A DNA stretch of 64,000 nucleotides, taken from the NCBI RefSeq assembly GCF_019649055.1, contig NW_026570337.1, forward strand, positions 124,001 through 188,000. Direction: 5' to 3'. This DNA is from Paramacrobiotus metropolitanus (lineage: Eukaryota; Tardigrada; Eutardigrada; Parachela; Macrobiotidae). The translations under genes were made by a program, and so were the position numbers. Shown here one piece after another: positions 9,051 to 19,223 of the stretch (its first letter is position 1; every line of letters starts with the position of its first letter). The notes under the pieces are model-generated. The model was given only the letters and a program-made list of their open reading frames with translations. It searched no databases and was not told the origin of the DNA.

Positions 9051-12006
9051 ATGCGTGGATTATCGCTCTTAGCATCGACAACAGTACCACATATGACCTT
9101 TCAAGTTTGCCATTTTTATCCTTTACTCGGTACAGTATGCCATTCCATAACTGATAGTGCACTTCAAATTGCGATCTCGTTTCCGCATCTGGTAAGTGTT
9201 CCAACTCATCTATTATCATTGCCAGATGGGGATCTTTGAACTGTTTATTCCGCAACTGCAAGTTCGAATCATCTTCATCTTCCTCATCGCCTTGTAGGTT
9301 AACGATACGAACTGTTGCCGTACTTAGTTCGTTGCAATCCTTGATGACATTACACCGCGGTAACGGCTTATATCTCTTTTTCATCTGTTTCGGGAATCTC
9401 AGCAGCTTTATCGGACACTCGTTCAGCGCCTGTGCCACTTTGTCTGTTTCCCAAAGGTCATCTCTATTCTCCACCGCTTCGTTAAGTCCGGTGACCTTTC
9501 CAGCTTGAGTTTCAGAATCCATTCCAAGTCCGGTGACCTTTAAGTCACTAACGGTGGGCAACCAGCTTTCTACGCGGTTCACGTTTACTTCTGGCTCAGC
9601 CGACTCATTCGCCGTAGCTGAGGTGACTTTTAAACGTTTTTCCCTCTGTTCTACCATCTGCAGGAACAACTGTCCAATTTCAATTGCTGGTTCTTTCGTG
9701 TCGAATTCTTTTTTATAATCTTCGAAGTTCGGAATCTCGTCGAATTCTTCCTCTTGACACGTTGGCCCTTCGATCGGCGCTCTTGATAAGGCGTTCGCAT
9801 TGTCACAGTACTTTGCTGGTTTATATTCAATTTTAAACTGGTGACCCTGCAGTGCCATCGCCCATCTTGTCAGACGCGGGTTCATTCCCACTTTATTCGT
9901 CTCTGACCTTAGTAAGTTGGTCAGCGCCTGGTGATCCGTTCTTACGGTGAATTCCGCATAGTCGATAAACGGCTTGAACTTTCTGACAGCAAAGACCACT
10001 GCCAGACATTCCCATTTCGTTACACCGTAATTTCTTTCTGCTCCGTGTAAGACGCGGCTGGCGTATGCGATCGGGTGACCTTCTTGTGATAGGACAGCTC
10101 CGATTCCTTCTTTACTCGCGTCACATTCAATGACAGTCGGCTTTGCCGGATCAAATTTCGCTAATACTGGGCCTTCGCATAGCAGTTGTTTCAGACTGTT
10201 GAATTCATCCTCGTGTACCTTTGTCCAGTCTTTCTTTACTTGTTTATCCTGTCTCAACAGCTCGTACAAATGACACGTTTTCTGAGCATATCCCATAATG
10301 AACTTGCGATAATAATTCGCCAGTCCAAGGAATGACCTTAACTGCCTTTCTGTTTGAGGTCGTTTAAATTCTGAGATTGCGGTGACCTTTTCAGGATCCA
10401 TTCGAATTCCATCTTCACTGAGTATATGACCCAGAAATACCATTTGTCTCATTCCAAATTCACATTTCGTCGGTTTTATTGTAAATCCCGCTTCGGCTAG
10501 GCTCATCAATACATTTCTCAAATTCTGCATGAAGATCGCCCAAGTTTTTCCGGCGAAAATTACATCATCGATGTATCCGAAGACGCAACCCTTTCTTTTC
10601 GCCTTCGACAGTACCTTGTCCATACACAACTGGAATGTTGCTGGTCCGTTGCAGACCCCGAATGGCATTCTTTTAAACCGGTACATTCCGTCTTGCGTGA
10701 CAAAGGTCGTCTTGTTGATTGACGCTGGATCCATTGGGATCTGCCAGAATCCACTTTGCAGGTCCATTTTTCCGTAGTATTTATTGCCTGCACACGCATC
10801 AAGCAACTCGTCCGGATTCGGTAGCGGATAGTTGTTCTTTCTCGTTAACTTATTCAACATGATGTAGTTGACACAAAATCTGGTTCCCATTGTTCCGTCG
10901 CCGTTTTTCTTAACTGCCAACACGAGTGGAAAGCTCCACTCGGCGTCCGACGGCTCAATTACGTCTTGTGCCAACATCTCTTCGATGTGCTTCGTTATGA
11001 ACTCACGGCCTGTCCAACTCGTTCTGGCCGGGTTACATCTAACTGGTTTCGCATCTCCCGTATCAATTACGTGAGTGACCCCTTTCACATCTCCATACGG
11101 TTTCTTTGATGTCGGTAAGACCTTCCAGAATTCCCAGAACGCGTTATACACATCGTTCTTTTGTTCTTCCGTTAGGTCGGGTCCTAATTTCAGATTTCCA
11201 ATTATCTTTGTCAATTCAGCTTTCGTCGTATCGTCCACCTCTGGGTCTTCGAGTACGTTCTTTACTGTCCCAGCATTGACCTTTACGTTTTCCATGTGTT
11301 CATAAGGTTCCACATAGCCGAGAAGCTGATTTTTCTTCACGATTTGGTATTTACTACTATGATGCGCGATGACGATTTCAAAATATTTCCCTCTGTGGTC
11401 CGTCACTCCTGCCAACGGTTGCACATCAGTTTCAACTTGTGGGACCCGTGTGAACATTAACTTGTTTTGAGCCGGTGCATATTTTCCCATCTTGACCTTT
11501 ACCCGTGTGCAGTTTGATGGTTTCAATTTGATTCGTTGGTCACTATAAACTTTAATGACATCTTTCGACAGTCTGGCTTTTTCTATTTTCAATCTTCTGA
11601 CTTTTATCTCTTTTTCTTTTTCTTCGTCCACTTCGTCATCTTCATCCAAGTCCAGTAAATCCTCTTGTTCCGAAAGGTCACTTACACCTGAATCTTCTGA
11701 GGTCGTTGTGTTATCGCTTGAACTCGTCCACTCTGAGTCCGAGTTACTGCTCTCATATTCTTGTGCAGTAGCTTGACCTTTACCAGTCTTTTTGATTGGG
11801 CGCTCATCAACTCCTTCGTCTTCTGATGAAAGGTCACTTTCGTTTTCTCGCGAATCGCTAAGCTTTTTCGCTTTCGAATTTTTGAGCAGAGGTTTGTCCG
11901 TTTCCTTTGCCTTTCGCCCATTTCGTGTAGCGATTCTCGGGTGGCTCCTTGCTACCCGGATCGGAGTTTGACCTTTCTTCTTCCGATTTTGACTTTTCCA
12001 GCCCAT
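9001..12006 (-). CDS. Reverse transcriptase - RNase H polyprotein segment
   Basis: About 1000 residues, ATG at 12006; a small acidic frame (12139-11858) overlaps its start. Residues ~1-180 are charged and low complexity. RT spans roughly residues 310-540, with FPLVLAVKK, KMDLQSGFWQIPM, PFGVCNGPATFQ and the catalytic YIDD box (10563-10578). The connection and RNase H follow: VIECDASKEGIGAVLSQ, KWECLAVVFAVRKF and FTVRTDHQALTNLL. At the last RNase H acidic position the family usually has ADALSR; here it is NANALSR, an Asn. The C-terminal ~240 residues lead into the integrase zinc-binding region, where the frame is lost at about 9040. RT copies the element RNA; RNase H removes it. Confidence 0.9.
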   Translation of the reverse strand: MGWKSQNRKKKGQTPIRVARSHPRIATRNGRKAKETDKPLLKNSKAKKLSDSRENESDLSSEDEGVDERPIKKTGKGQATAQEYESSNSDSEWTSSSDNTTTSEDSGVSDLSEQEDLLDLDEDDEVDEEKEKEIKVRRLKIEKARLSKDVIKVYSDQRIKLKPSNCTRVKVKMGKYAPAQNKLMFTRVPQVETDVQPLAGVTDHRGKYFEIVIAHHSSKYQIVKKNQLLGYVEPYEHMENVKVNAGTVKNVLEDPEVDDTTKAELTKIIGNLKLGPDLTEEQKNDVYNAFWEFWKVLPTSKKPYGDVKGVTHVIDTGDAKPVRCNPARTSWTGREFITKHIEEMLAQDVIEPSDAEWSFPLVLAVKKNGDGTMGTRFCVNYIMLNKLTRKNNYPLPNPDELLDACAGNKYYGKMDLQSGFWQIPMDPASINKTTFVTQDGMYRFKRMPFGVCNGPATFQLCMDKVLSKAKRKGCVFGYIDDVIFAGKTWAIFMQNLRNVLMSLAEAGFTIKPTKCEFGMRQMVFLGHILSEDGIRMDPEKVTAISEFKRPQTERQLRSFLGLANYYRKFIMGYAQKTCHLYELLRQDKQVKKDWTKVHEDEFNSLKQLLCEGPVLAKFDPAKPTVIECDASKEGIGAVLSQEGHPIAYASRVLHGAERNYGVTKWECLAVVFAVRKFKPFIDYAEFTVRTDHQALTNLLRSETNKVGMNPRLTRWAMALQGHQFKIEYKPAKYCDNANALSRAPIEGPTCQEEEFDEIPNFEDYKKEFDTKEPAIEIGQLFLQMVEQREKRLKVTSATANESAEPEVNVNRVESWLPTVSDLKVTGLGMDSETQAGKVTGLNEAVENRDDLWETDKVAQALNECPIKLLRFPKQMKKRYKPLPRCNVIKDCNELSTATVRIVNLQGDEEDEDDSNLQLRNKQFKDPHLAMIIDELEHLPDAETRSQFEVHYQLWNGILYRVKDKNGKLERSYVVLLSMLRAIIHALHTTRKRQDIWDSKRH

Positions 12007-12146
12007 CAATTTCTTCGAGGTTCAACAACGACCGTTTTGTTCCTTCAATTGGTCGCTGTTCTTCATTTTGATCGGCTGACCTTTCGTCAGCTTTTGCCTC
12101 TGTTACTGGGTTTTGCTGTTCATTGGATATCCTTTCCACCTCCTCT

Positions 12147-13313
12147 TTAAATTTTTTTCCACATTTCTCCTCTATCTGTTAACATCTTTGCAATGTTAAA
12201 AGCTGACGTGTGTGATTCTTCTGTTTCATTCGATCCTCCTTCAACTATCTTTTTAGCTGGCTCTTCCTTCTCTGCTTCTTTTTGGACCGCTTCGTAACCT
12301 TTGGGTCGTTTGGGACCAACAAAAACGCAATTCGCCATCAGCTCTTCGGTGACCCAGTCGTCACTCGGAATCGTTTCGTACATGCACCATGTATCATCGC
12401 CTCGTTCTGGGTATTCCACTCCATCTGGGTCTGGTGCAAAGGTCACCTTTTTCTTTTCCATCAACCCCGGTAACTTTTTTTTCCGGGTTACTTGTAGTTC
12501 TCGAATTTCCTTTACATCAAATGTAGGAATCTCCGCTTCAAATTTTGTCCAGTATTTTTCGAATATGTCCCAGTCATTTTCTTTCAGTGCTTTGCAGAAC
12601 ACCACCACTGACTCGTATACCGGTGTGCCGAGTCCTGTTGGGAATATAACTGTTTTCCCTTGGCCTTTGTACATGTGATTGACGCGGAAGTCCCAAAAGA
12701 GTTCTATTCTCGCTTCTTCCCATAGCTGTACTTCTTCATTCATTTCATCTATCTCTCTTTCAAGTTTCCGCTCAGTTGATACCGGGTCAAGAGGATCTTG
12801 GATTCCGTTATCCGCACGTTGCTGCCAATGGTTCAACCATTTTCCTCTCCCCGTAATGAAGTTTTTTACACATGACAACCAAGTCCGATATCTGTTCCAA
12901 TGGTACCGTTCGATGTGTGGTTTCCACATTCCATTTGTCCGCATGATACTTTTCAGTTTCTTTTGGACTTGACCTTTAAGGTCTGCTAATGCAGCGTTAC
13001 ATCTCGGCCATTCTGAAAGGTCATCTTGGGAGGCGTTTTGGCGACATTCAGTGCATTCCCATTGTGGTTGCACTCTACACGGGTCCTCGTAGTAACCGTG
13101 TCCGCAACTCCCAATTCGTTCTTCTGGAGTTAATATCCTGCGACTCGTTTGCGGGCTGGCAACCTCCTTCTCCTGTGTCGTGGCATCTTGCTCGCATTCA
13201 ATTTGGGTTACACTCGCTTCGTCGGGGGATATTTCAATAATCTCTGTTTCTTTGTTTAGTTGGTGACCTCTCAAATGTTCAATCGCTTTGTTGCGGATTT
13301 CGCTCGCGAACAT
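12147..13313 (-). CDS. Unknown ~390-residue ORF with Cys-rich segment, between PR and RT
   Basis: The frame opens after a TAG at about 13373; the first ATG is 13313. A Cys/His cluster lies near residues 55-85 (CGHGYYEDPC ... WECTEC), which could bind zinc. A long Trp/Arg-rich helical region follows, including WKPHIERYHWNRYRTW, then a Lys-rich stretch, VTFAPDPDG and an acidic tail. I do not recognise the family. Standard Ty3/Gypsy elements have no ORF of this size between protease and RT, so it is extra coding capacity. AAAGGTCA words occur here in both orientations. Confidence 0.55.
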   Translation of the reverse strand: MFASEIRNKAIEHLRGHQLNKETEIIEISPDEASVTQIECEQDATTQEKEVASPQTSRRILTPEERIGSCGHGYYEDPCRVQPQWECTECRQNASQDDLSEWPRCNAALADLKGQVQKKLKSIMRTNGMWKPHIERYHWNRYRTWLSCVKNFITGRGKWLNHWQQRADNGIQDPLDPVSTERKLEREIDEMNEEVQLWEEARIELFWDFRVNHMYKGQGKTVIFPTGLGTPVYESVVVFCKALKENDWDIFEKYWTKFEAEIPTFDVKEIRELQVTRKKKLPGLMEKKKVTFAPDPDGVEYPERGDDTWCMYETIPSDDWVTEELMANCVFVGPKRPKGYEAVQKEAEKEEPAKKIVEGGSNETEESHTSAFNIAKMLTDRGEMWKKI

Positions 13314-13362
13314 CTGCTCTTCTTCAGCTATTCGTTTCAATACCCGTAACCTTTCACTCTTT

Positions 13363-13494
13363 TTATCCTACTGGGATTAGCGTTTTATTTGTCGTTTGGG
13401 CATTTCCCGTCCGTTTTGCAAGTTCGGTGACCTTTCCGACTTTGGCAACTGGTTTCGGATTATCTTCTTTTTCTTCTTCGCCTTCATTATCCAT
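13363..13494 (-). CDS. Small 43-residue ORF coupled to the protease stop by TGATG
   Basis: It starts at ATG 13494-13492, overlapping the protease stop by two bases, and ends at TAA 13365-13363. The product is acidic at the start (MDNEGEEEKEDN) then Lys/Thr rich. No domain. It may be the visible start of a longer ancestral frame; the next ORF opens in another frame just downstream. It is listed because the TGATG overlap is a plausible translational coupling site. Confidence 0.3.
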   Translation of the reverse strand: MDNEGEEEKEDNPKPVAKVGKVTELAKRTGNAQTTNKTLIPVG

Positions 13495-14688
13495 CAGTAC
13501 AAATTTTTTTCCCGGAAATCAAATCCCAGTAACACCTGTACGTCATCACATTTCGGTCGGACGTAGAAGGAATGTTCGCTAGTCTTTTTTCTTAAGGTTA
13601 CTGGTGCTACACAATAATGTGTCACCAGGAATCCTGACGTTCCGCTAATTCTGTTAATCTTTACCAATCTGTCAGGTGGCAATGGGAGCATATGAAGTCC
13701 ATTTTTCTCGCAAAACGGTTTACTGATCAGCGACGTCTCGGCGCCAGTTTCCAGCATTGCGGTGACCTTTATGTCTCCCACTTTCACTTCATGTGTATAC
13801 GCTTCAATTCTTTTGGGCAATTTTCCGTTTTGAATCTTCAATGTGTGAATCTCACATTTTACAGGGATTAGCGATACTGGTCCCGGATCCATATCGGGAA
13901 GCACTTGCCCTTTCGCTGGAGTGCTATGACCTTTCAGTATCTCACTCAACTTGTCAATCCTGTGTGGCACGTCAGTTCGGACATCGTAGAATTTCTGCGG
14001 CTTTTTCTTATCTGCCTGCTTCTCTGTAGCCATTTTACCACTGGTGACCTTTTCAACATTCTGCACTTGCTCATTTGCTTTTGTGCCGGTCGTATGACCC
14101 TTAGGCACTTCATTTATCGTCTGATGGATCAGTTCCTCTATACGCTTTTCATTTCGTTTATTTCGCAGCTTCTCAATGACTTCACTTGTTATTTGGTCGG
14201 CTCGCTTCAGTTCATCTGCTTCGCTGTCTGGTGACCTTTCATATGTAACCATATCATGTCCCTTTTCGGTCATCCATTCAATCACCTTTGCAGATACTTC
14301 ATTGTTCGTTTTCGTCGGGTCGATTTGCGAAGACATCTCGTCTGTTCGGGCCGGTGACTTGTCATTGGCATCCTGTTGCAGTGCTTGTGATAAGTCCCGT
14401 GACCTTTCAACTGCACTGCTCTGTTGCATTTGCGCCATCTCATTTGACCCTCCTTTCTGTTCATTTTGCGCTAAGTCCTGTGCCCTTTCACTGCGCTTTA
14501 TAACAAATCCGCCGCTTGACAGCTTTTGTATGGGAACTTTTTCTCCATAATTCGACGGTTTATCTTTCGGTGGTGCATTTCGCGAGTAATTCGCGTCGGC
14601 GAATGTCTTCTTATATTCCTCTGTATTGAATGGTGGGACTGGTTTTCGATAACCCTTGAGCTGGTTTAGCGGTAACCAACTCTTCTAA
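13494..14688 (-). CDS. Protease-like ORF with altered catalytic residue
   Basis: The N-terminal two thirds is a Glu/Lys/Thr-rich linker containing several AAAGGTCAC words. The C-terminal ~100 residues look like a retropepsin: KVTAMLETGAETSLIS, a middle beta-rich stretch, and VLLGFDF near the end. Retropepsins use D-[TS]-G; here the codon gives ETG (about 13745-13750), Glu in place of the catalytic Asp, so this copy is probably inactive. The ORF ends TGATG: the protease stop overlaps the ATG of the next small frame, an arrangement used for termination-reinitiation in some retroelements. Confidence 0.7.
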
Positions 14689-15600
14689 TCTTTTCCTTTC
14701 ATGTTGTGTTCGTAACTCTTGCATGTCCCAGTAATCCTCTTGCGACATTCCCGCTTTCTGCTTTGCTTTTGGCGTCACGGGTATCCACATCCCGTGATTC
14801 CCATTTGGTCTGTATTCTACTTTTTGCCATATTTCCTTCCGTTGCAGCGTTACTGCATCCACAAGTGAGTCATCGGAATTCTGTTGTGCCGGTTCGCTAT
14901 TCTTCTGCTGCGCTGTTCGCAGTGTCAAGTCTGTTTCTTGACCATTTAACACGGCGCTTTCACCGTGACCTTTAGCGTTCGCACTTGCTCCTCGACCTTT
15001 CACTTGAACTTTTCCTACGGAAGGTGACTTTTCATCTTTACTATTAGCAGTGATATTCTGCTCCATCCATTTTTGCCTTATTAACTTCTCATCTTCGTCC
15101 TCTGAACAATTCCAGAACTTTGGCTTTATCCCTTCGTAACAGTCGCAACGTGACTCATTCACTTTATCGTTTTCTGCCAAGTATTTTCGGAATTTCGCAT
15201 GTTGCTCATTTTCTTCTTGTGCAGTATCAATCTGCGGCTTATTCTGGTTCAACAGCGCCTGTTGAATTTTCGCGTTCCGTTGTGCGCGTCGTTGCGCTAG
15301 CACTTCTTCGCTGCAGTACGGTGACCTTTCATTTTGCTGCACTTTTTGCAGTGTCGCGCTACCGTCACAACAATTTCCACTCGCAGTACCGTTCTGCGGT
15401 GACCTTTTATTCACTTGGACGTTTCCACTCGCAGTACCATTCTGCGGTGACCTTTGATTCTGTGACGGTATCCTTATAACCGTTCCAATTTCTTTTTGCG
15501 ATGACTGCATCCATATAGCCGTTTCTTTTTGCGCTGACGGCATCCATATAGCCGTTGCAGTGGTCACATTCACTGCAGTACCGTTCTGCAGTGGTGACCT
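14611..15600 (-). CDS. N/Q/S-rich ORF with RSPQNG repeats, between Gag and protease
   Basis: The frame is open from upstream of 15573 to a TAA at 14611; no clear ATG start. The N-terminal third has tandem repeats: ATAIWMPSAQKE / TAIWMQSSQKE, then three units around RSPQNGTASGN. The RS of each repeat is encoded by an AAAGGTCAC-type word. The rest is charged and Gln rich. The C-terminal frame overlaps the protease ORF by about 77 nt in a different frame (14611-14688), suggesting recoding or an indel. No known domain. By position it could be the Gag-Pol linker. Confidence 0.5.
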   Translation of the reverse strand, partial: RSPLQNGTAVNVTTATAIWMPSAQKETAIWMQSSQKEIGTVIRIPSQNQRSPQNGTASGNVQVNKRSPQNGTASGNCCDGSATLQKVQQNERSPYCSEEVLAQRRAQRNAKIQQALLNQNKPQIDTAQEENEQHAKFRKYLAENDKVNESRCDCYEGIKPKFWNCSEDEDEKLIRQKWMEQNITANSKDEKSPSVGKVQVKGRGASANAKGHGESAVLNGQETDLTLRTAQQKNSEPAQQNSDDSLVDAVTLQRKEIWQKVEYRPNGNHGMWIPVTPKAKQKAGMSQEDYWDMQELRTQHERKRLEELVTAKPAQGLSKTSPTIQYRGI

Positions 15601-15649
15601 TTCCGTTCCCTCTTTATCCGGTGGTTTAGGGTCGGGGCGATCAGTAGGC

Positions 15650-16298
15650 TCACCGGCGCCTACTGATCTTGCCCGTTTCCCTGAACCGGCGCCCCACCTT
15701 GTTGCGCGCCTTGCACGTTTCCTTGTACATTTCCTCCTTGTTGTTGTCCGATATCATTTGCCGGGTTAGGATTCTGTCCGTTGCCATTGTTGTATTGGCC
15801 ACCACCCTGTTGGTAGTTTCCTTGGCCGCTCCGTTTCCACCGCCTCGGTTGCCGCCACCGTAGTTTCCACGACCGAAGCCTCTGTCCCTTCCTCTGAAGC
15901 CGCCGCGGTAGCCGCCTCGATTGCCACCGCCTTGGCCGCCATTTCCGTTTCCGTAGTTACCGTTTCCATCACCTTGTTGATTTTGGAAGTTCGCTTTGAC
16001 TTGGTACCATTGCGCAATGAGGTCATATCCATTTGCCACCGCTTGGCGCCAGCCGCCCGAATTGCGCAGCCGTTGCCATTCTCTGAAGGCGAACAGGTTC
16101 GGGTTCTGGTCCGGCGGCGTGTTCGCGAACTTGCATCCCTGCGTCTGGTGATTACCGTACATACAGTTTTGGCACATCTGTACGCCGTTTGCCACCCATC
16201 CGTCGATCATCTGGAACTTGAATTCAGTTCGTGACCCTTGCTGACCTTGCTGATTCTGGAAGTTATTCTGATTTCCATTCCAATTTCCATTTCCATTT
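15650..16298 (-). CDS. Gag nucleocapsid: zinc knuckle plus RGG-rich tail
   Basis: This is in the same frame as the capsid ORF after its TAA. It contains CQNCMYGNHQTQGC, an exact CX2CX4HX4C knuckle that binds nucleic acid in retroelement nucleocapsids. A long Gly/Asn/Arg-rich tract with RGG-like repeats follows (about 15830-15970). Near 15830 the Gly/Gln/Asn-rich character moves to another frame, which stays open to a TAG at about 15658, so a further indel is present. First ATG at 16210. Confidence is high for the knuckle and moderate for the exact ends. Confidence 0.75.
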
Positions 16299-16300
16299 CC

Positions 16301-17333
16301 TTAACCGTTTCCGCCAAAGTTTCCGTTACCCATTCCCTGTTGTGGTAACCCAGTATTCATAGGGGCCACGTTCTGTGGTACCGGTGGAGCCACATTCTGA
16401 GGTACCGGTCTCACTTGGGCCGCCGCCTGTATCGCAGCTACCATTGCATACGTACGTAGCTGTCCCGTCTGGCTGTCGATAAAGGTCACTTCTTTGGTGA
16501 TTTCTTGCACCGGAGCCTCCCTTCGGTATTCAACCGGCTGCTGCACTGGTGCTGCTGCTGCCATTCTCTGTTGCGATACCGATTCGACTTGACCTGTGCG
16601 GATAGTGACGTAATCTTGGTTACGTTGACCCTTTGGTGCTTTGTATTTCTCCTCTCCCGTTGCCCAATGTAGGAAGAAGTCCTTAACATCGGTTGGCGTT
16701 CTGCACTTTTGTGTACGCAAGGCCTTGTAGAGTTCATTGTCCACTCTACATCCTTCGATCAAGAAACCCACTGCTTGTTTTTCCGTAATGATCCGTTTTG
16801 CTTTGAACCGCATCATTGCCTGATAATACTGGTCGAGCGATTCTTTTCCGAGTTCGAATTTTCTTGCGTAGGCCTCACGTAAGCCTAGGACCTCTTCATC
16901 TCTGTCACCATATTCATCTTTAAATTTGTCCATCCACTCCGTTACCGAGTACTCAATTCCGTCCTCTGATGCGATATCCTTTTCACCTTCGAACCATGTC
17001 TTGGCAGGGCCTTTCACCGCTGGCTATTTCGATCATGATTTGATCGTCGGTGAGCTGGTAGGTTCTCTGAGTTTCTTTTACAAGTCTTGTCCAACCATTC
17101 ACGGTGTCGCGACTGCCGTCAAAGGTTACAAGTGTCGTTTTCCGAGCCATCGAATTGAGCGCTTTTGTCAATTGCGCCGCTGTCGTTTCTACTCTCGGGT
17201 CATCCTCTTCTTCGCTACTTTCATCGTCATTTTGGTTTCGTTTTGCCTTTCCGTAACGGGACTTCCGTGGGCGCTCTTGCCGGCTGGAGGGTCTGTCCCG
17301 TCGCCCTTCGTCAATGAGCACATTTGTTTCAAT
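16301..17333 (-). pseudogene. Gag capsid region, frameshifted
   Basis: The lower part (16301-17017) has the retrotransposon Gag capsid signature: GPAKTWFEG, then a W..F..F...Y motif (EWMDKFKDEYGD), a basic segment, and SLDQYYQAMMRFKAK. Capsid proteins of this family assemble the intracellular particle. The upstream part (16983-17321) holds an acidic/basic linker and the start of the capsid fold (VTFDGSRDTVNGWTRLVKET) but is in a different frame. A one-base-type shift at about 17017 separates them, inside the conserved domain, so it is a mutation rather than programmed recoding. The C-terminal tail is Pro/Gln/Val rich. The frame ends at a TAA at 16303-16301 and is open again beyond it. Confidence 0.8.
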
Positions 17334-17756
17334 ATGTGGGGAAACTGAGAAGGATCGCCGTGACTCGTATGTGGATAACCTCCTGATGGTGGCTCTTTGT
17401 CATCTTTGACCTTTTCACCATCCTTTTCGTTTTTGACACTTCCTCTGCCGGTACCAGTTCGCAGCGGCATCTCAAAGTGGAAGCTTTTGCCCGTGCCCGT
17501 TTCTTGTGCCTTACTGTAACTGGGCGGGGGTGACTCCACCGTTGCCGTTCGAACTCCATATTGCAGGAGCTGTTCATCCTTGTGTTTGTTCGACATGTTG
17601 AGGGCCTTATTCTCGTCTTCGAGGCGTCTAACTTTCAGCTGGAATTTTTCCTTCTCAGTTTTCAAGTTCTGGTTTTCCTCCTTGACCTTCAACATGTGCT
17701 GGTGGAGTTGGAACGTTTTCTCCTGGATGACCTTTTCGGTGTCATTCTTCACTTTT

Positions 17757-18545
17757 TTTATGTGTTCCACCAACTGGGTCACATCTCTTTCCAATTTCGT
17801 ATATTCCTCAGCTGCTACTTTGAGCTGGTTTTTTGTTTGGGTGACCTCATCCTCTCCCGTCATTACCGTTTGGGTCATATCGATCAACTCGGTATTGAGT
17901 TTGATGATTTCTTGTGTCTTCTGGTGGACAGTTTGTTGCCATTCTTTATCTTTCAGTTCGCTGTGACCTTTACGTCCAGCAGGTGTGCCTCGTGTTCCCA
18001 CCTCATGCCTTGTTCGGCGATTGTCTTGGCGGCTTCCTTTAACTCTTTGATCTCTTCGGTGACCTTTTTGTTATCTTCTTTCAACACCTGGTTCTCTTCC
18101 ATCACCTGTTTGATTTCGTTGCTCAACCGTGCGCCTCGGTGGCTCACTTTTTTTGTGTTCCACCAACTGGGTCACATCTCTTTCCAATTTCGTATATTCC
18201 TCAGCTGCTACTTTGAGCTGGTTTTTTGTTTGGGTGACCTCATCCTCTCCCGTCATTACCGTTTGGGTCATATCGATCAACTCGGTATTGAGTTTGATGA
18301 TTTCTTGTGTCTTCTGGTGGACAGTTTGTTGCCATTCTTTATCTTTCAGTTCAAGCGCTGTGACCTTTACGTCCAGCAGGTGTGCCTCGTGTTCCCACCT
18401 CATGCCTTGTTCGGCGATTGTCTTGGCGGCTTCCTTTAACTCTTTGATCTCTTCGGTGACCTTTTTGTTATCTTCTTTCAACACCTGGTTCTCTTCCATC
18501 ACCTGTTTGATTTCGTTGCTCAACCGTGCGCCTTCGGTGGCTGTA
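17757..18545. repeat. Tandem duplication (~395 bp) inside the coiled-coil ORF
   Basis: The segment from TGTGTTCCACCAACTGG (17761) to CTCAACCGTGCGCC (18135) is repeated almost perfectly from 18154 to 18532. The right copy has 4 extra bases (CAAGCGCTG versus CGCTG), so only one copy keeps the frame. Near identity indicates a recent event. Confidence 0.9.
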
Positions 18546-18660
18546 AGATCTCGCAGGTCTTTAGCCACTTTGGCGGCTTCATCGGCCCTTCTCTGGTGCT
18601 CATATGATTCCTTCTGGAGGATCCCGATATTCTCATCACGCAGCTTCAGGTCATTCCTGT

Positions 18661-19223
18661 ATGGCGTACCAAACGGGCCAGAGTTTTCCAGACAAATGCT
18701 AATGACAAATGCTTTTCGGTTTTCAAACAAATGCCACTGACAAATGCTTTTCACAACAGACAAATGTTTTTTAAAAAATGTTTACCAGACAAATGCTTGT
18801 GACAAATGCCGAAAACTTTCAGACAAATGCCGAAAACTTTCGGACAAATGTTACTGACAAACGTCAGATCAGAAGCCTACCACCGCAAATCTGAGTGCGG
18901 ACTGCGTGGTTGCGTTCAACGGTTTGACTCGCCATAATGCTGGTAATAGTTTGCCACGATTACTCAGCATTGTGTTCGAGTCAGACGTGTTGAACGCAAC
19001 CACGGTCTCTCAAATTCTGCATCGACATTAATCGGTAACATTTGTCTGAAAGTTTTCGACTATCCAAACATTGTCTGTAAACTTTCGATTGTTAAATGAA
19101 AACATTTGTCAGAAACATTGTCTGTTAAATTGTTTTGAAAAACATTGTCAGTGTATTGATTGAAAACTAAAAAGCATTTGTCGTAAACATTTGTCTGGAA
19201 AACTCTGGCCCGTTTGGTACGCC
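18661..19223. mobile_element. Inverted-repeat MITE inserted in the Gag coiled-coil ORF
   Basis: The ends are inverted copies: TATGGCGTACCAAACGGGCC at left and its complement at right, extending through an AGAGTTTTCCAGACAAATG segment. The flanks on both sides read ATTCCTG, a 7-bp target duplication. Deleting the insert plus one flank copy leaves the coiled-coil frame continuous, which shows it is a later insertion. ACAAATG-like words recur inside, and a nested inverted pair (GGTTGCGTTCAAC / GTTGAACGCAACC) lies near the centre at about 18910-19000. No coding capacity; superfamily not assigned. Confidence 0.8.

Noticed and set aside
16983-17333. Programmed frameshift within Gag capsid
   Set aside because: The shift lies inside the folded capsid domain with no slippery heptamer, and other random lesions surround it; mutation is simpler.
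17561-18439. 292-residue plus-strand open frame (and similar ones at 5592-6356, 7497-8252, 530-832)
   Set aside because: Antisense shadows of the retroelement ORFs. Phe/Ser/Leu-rich translations reflect Lys/Glu-rich codons on the other strand; no domain and no independent signals.
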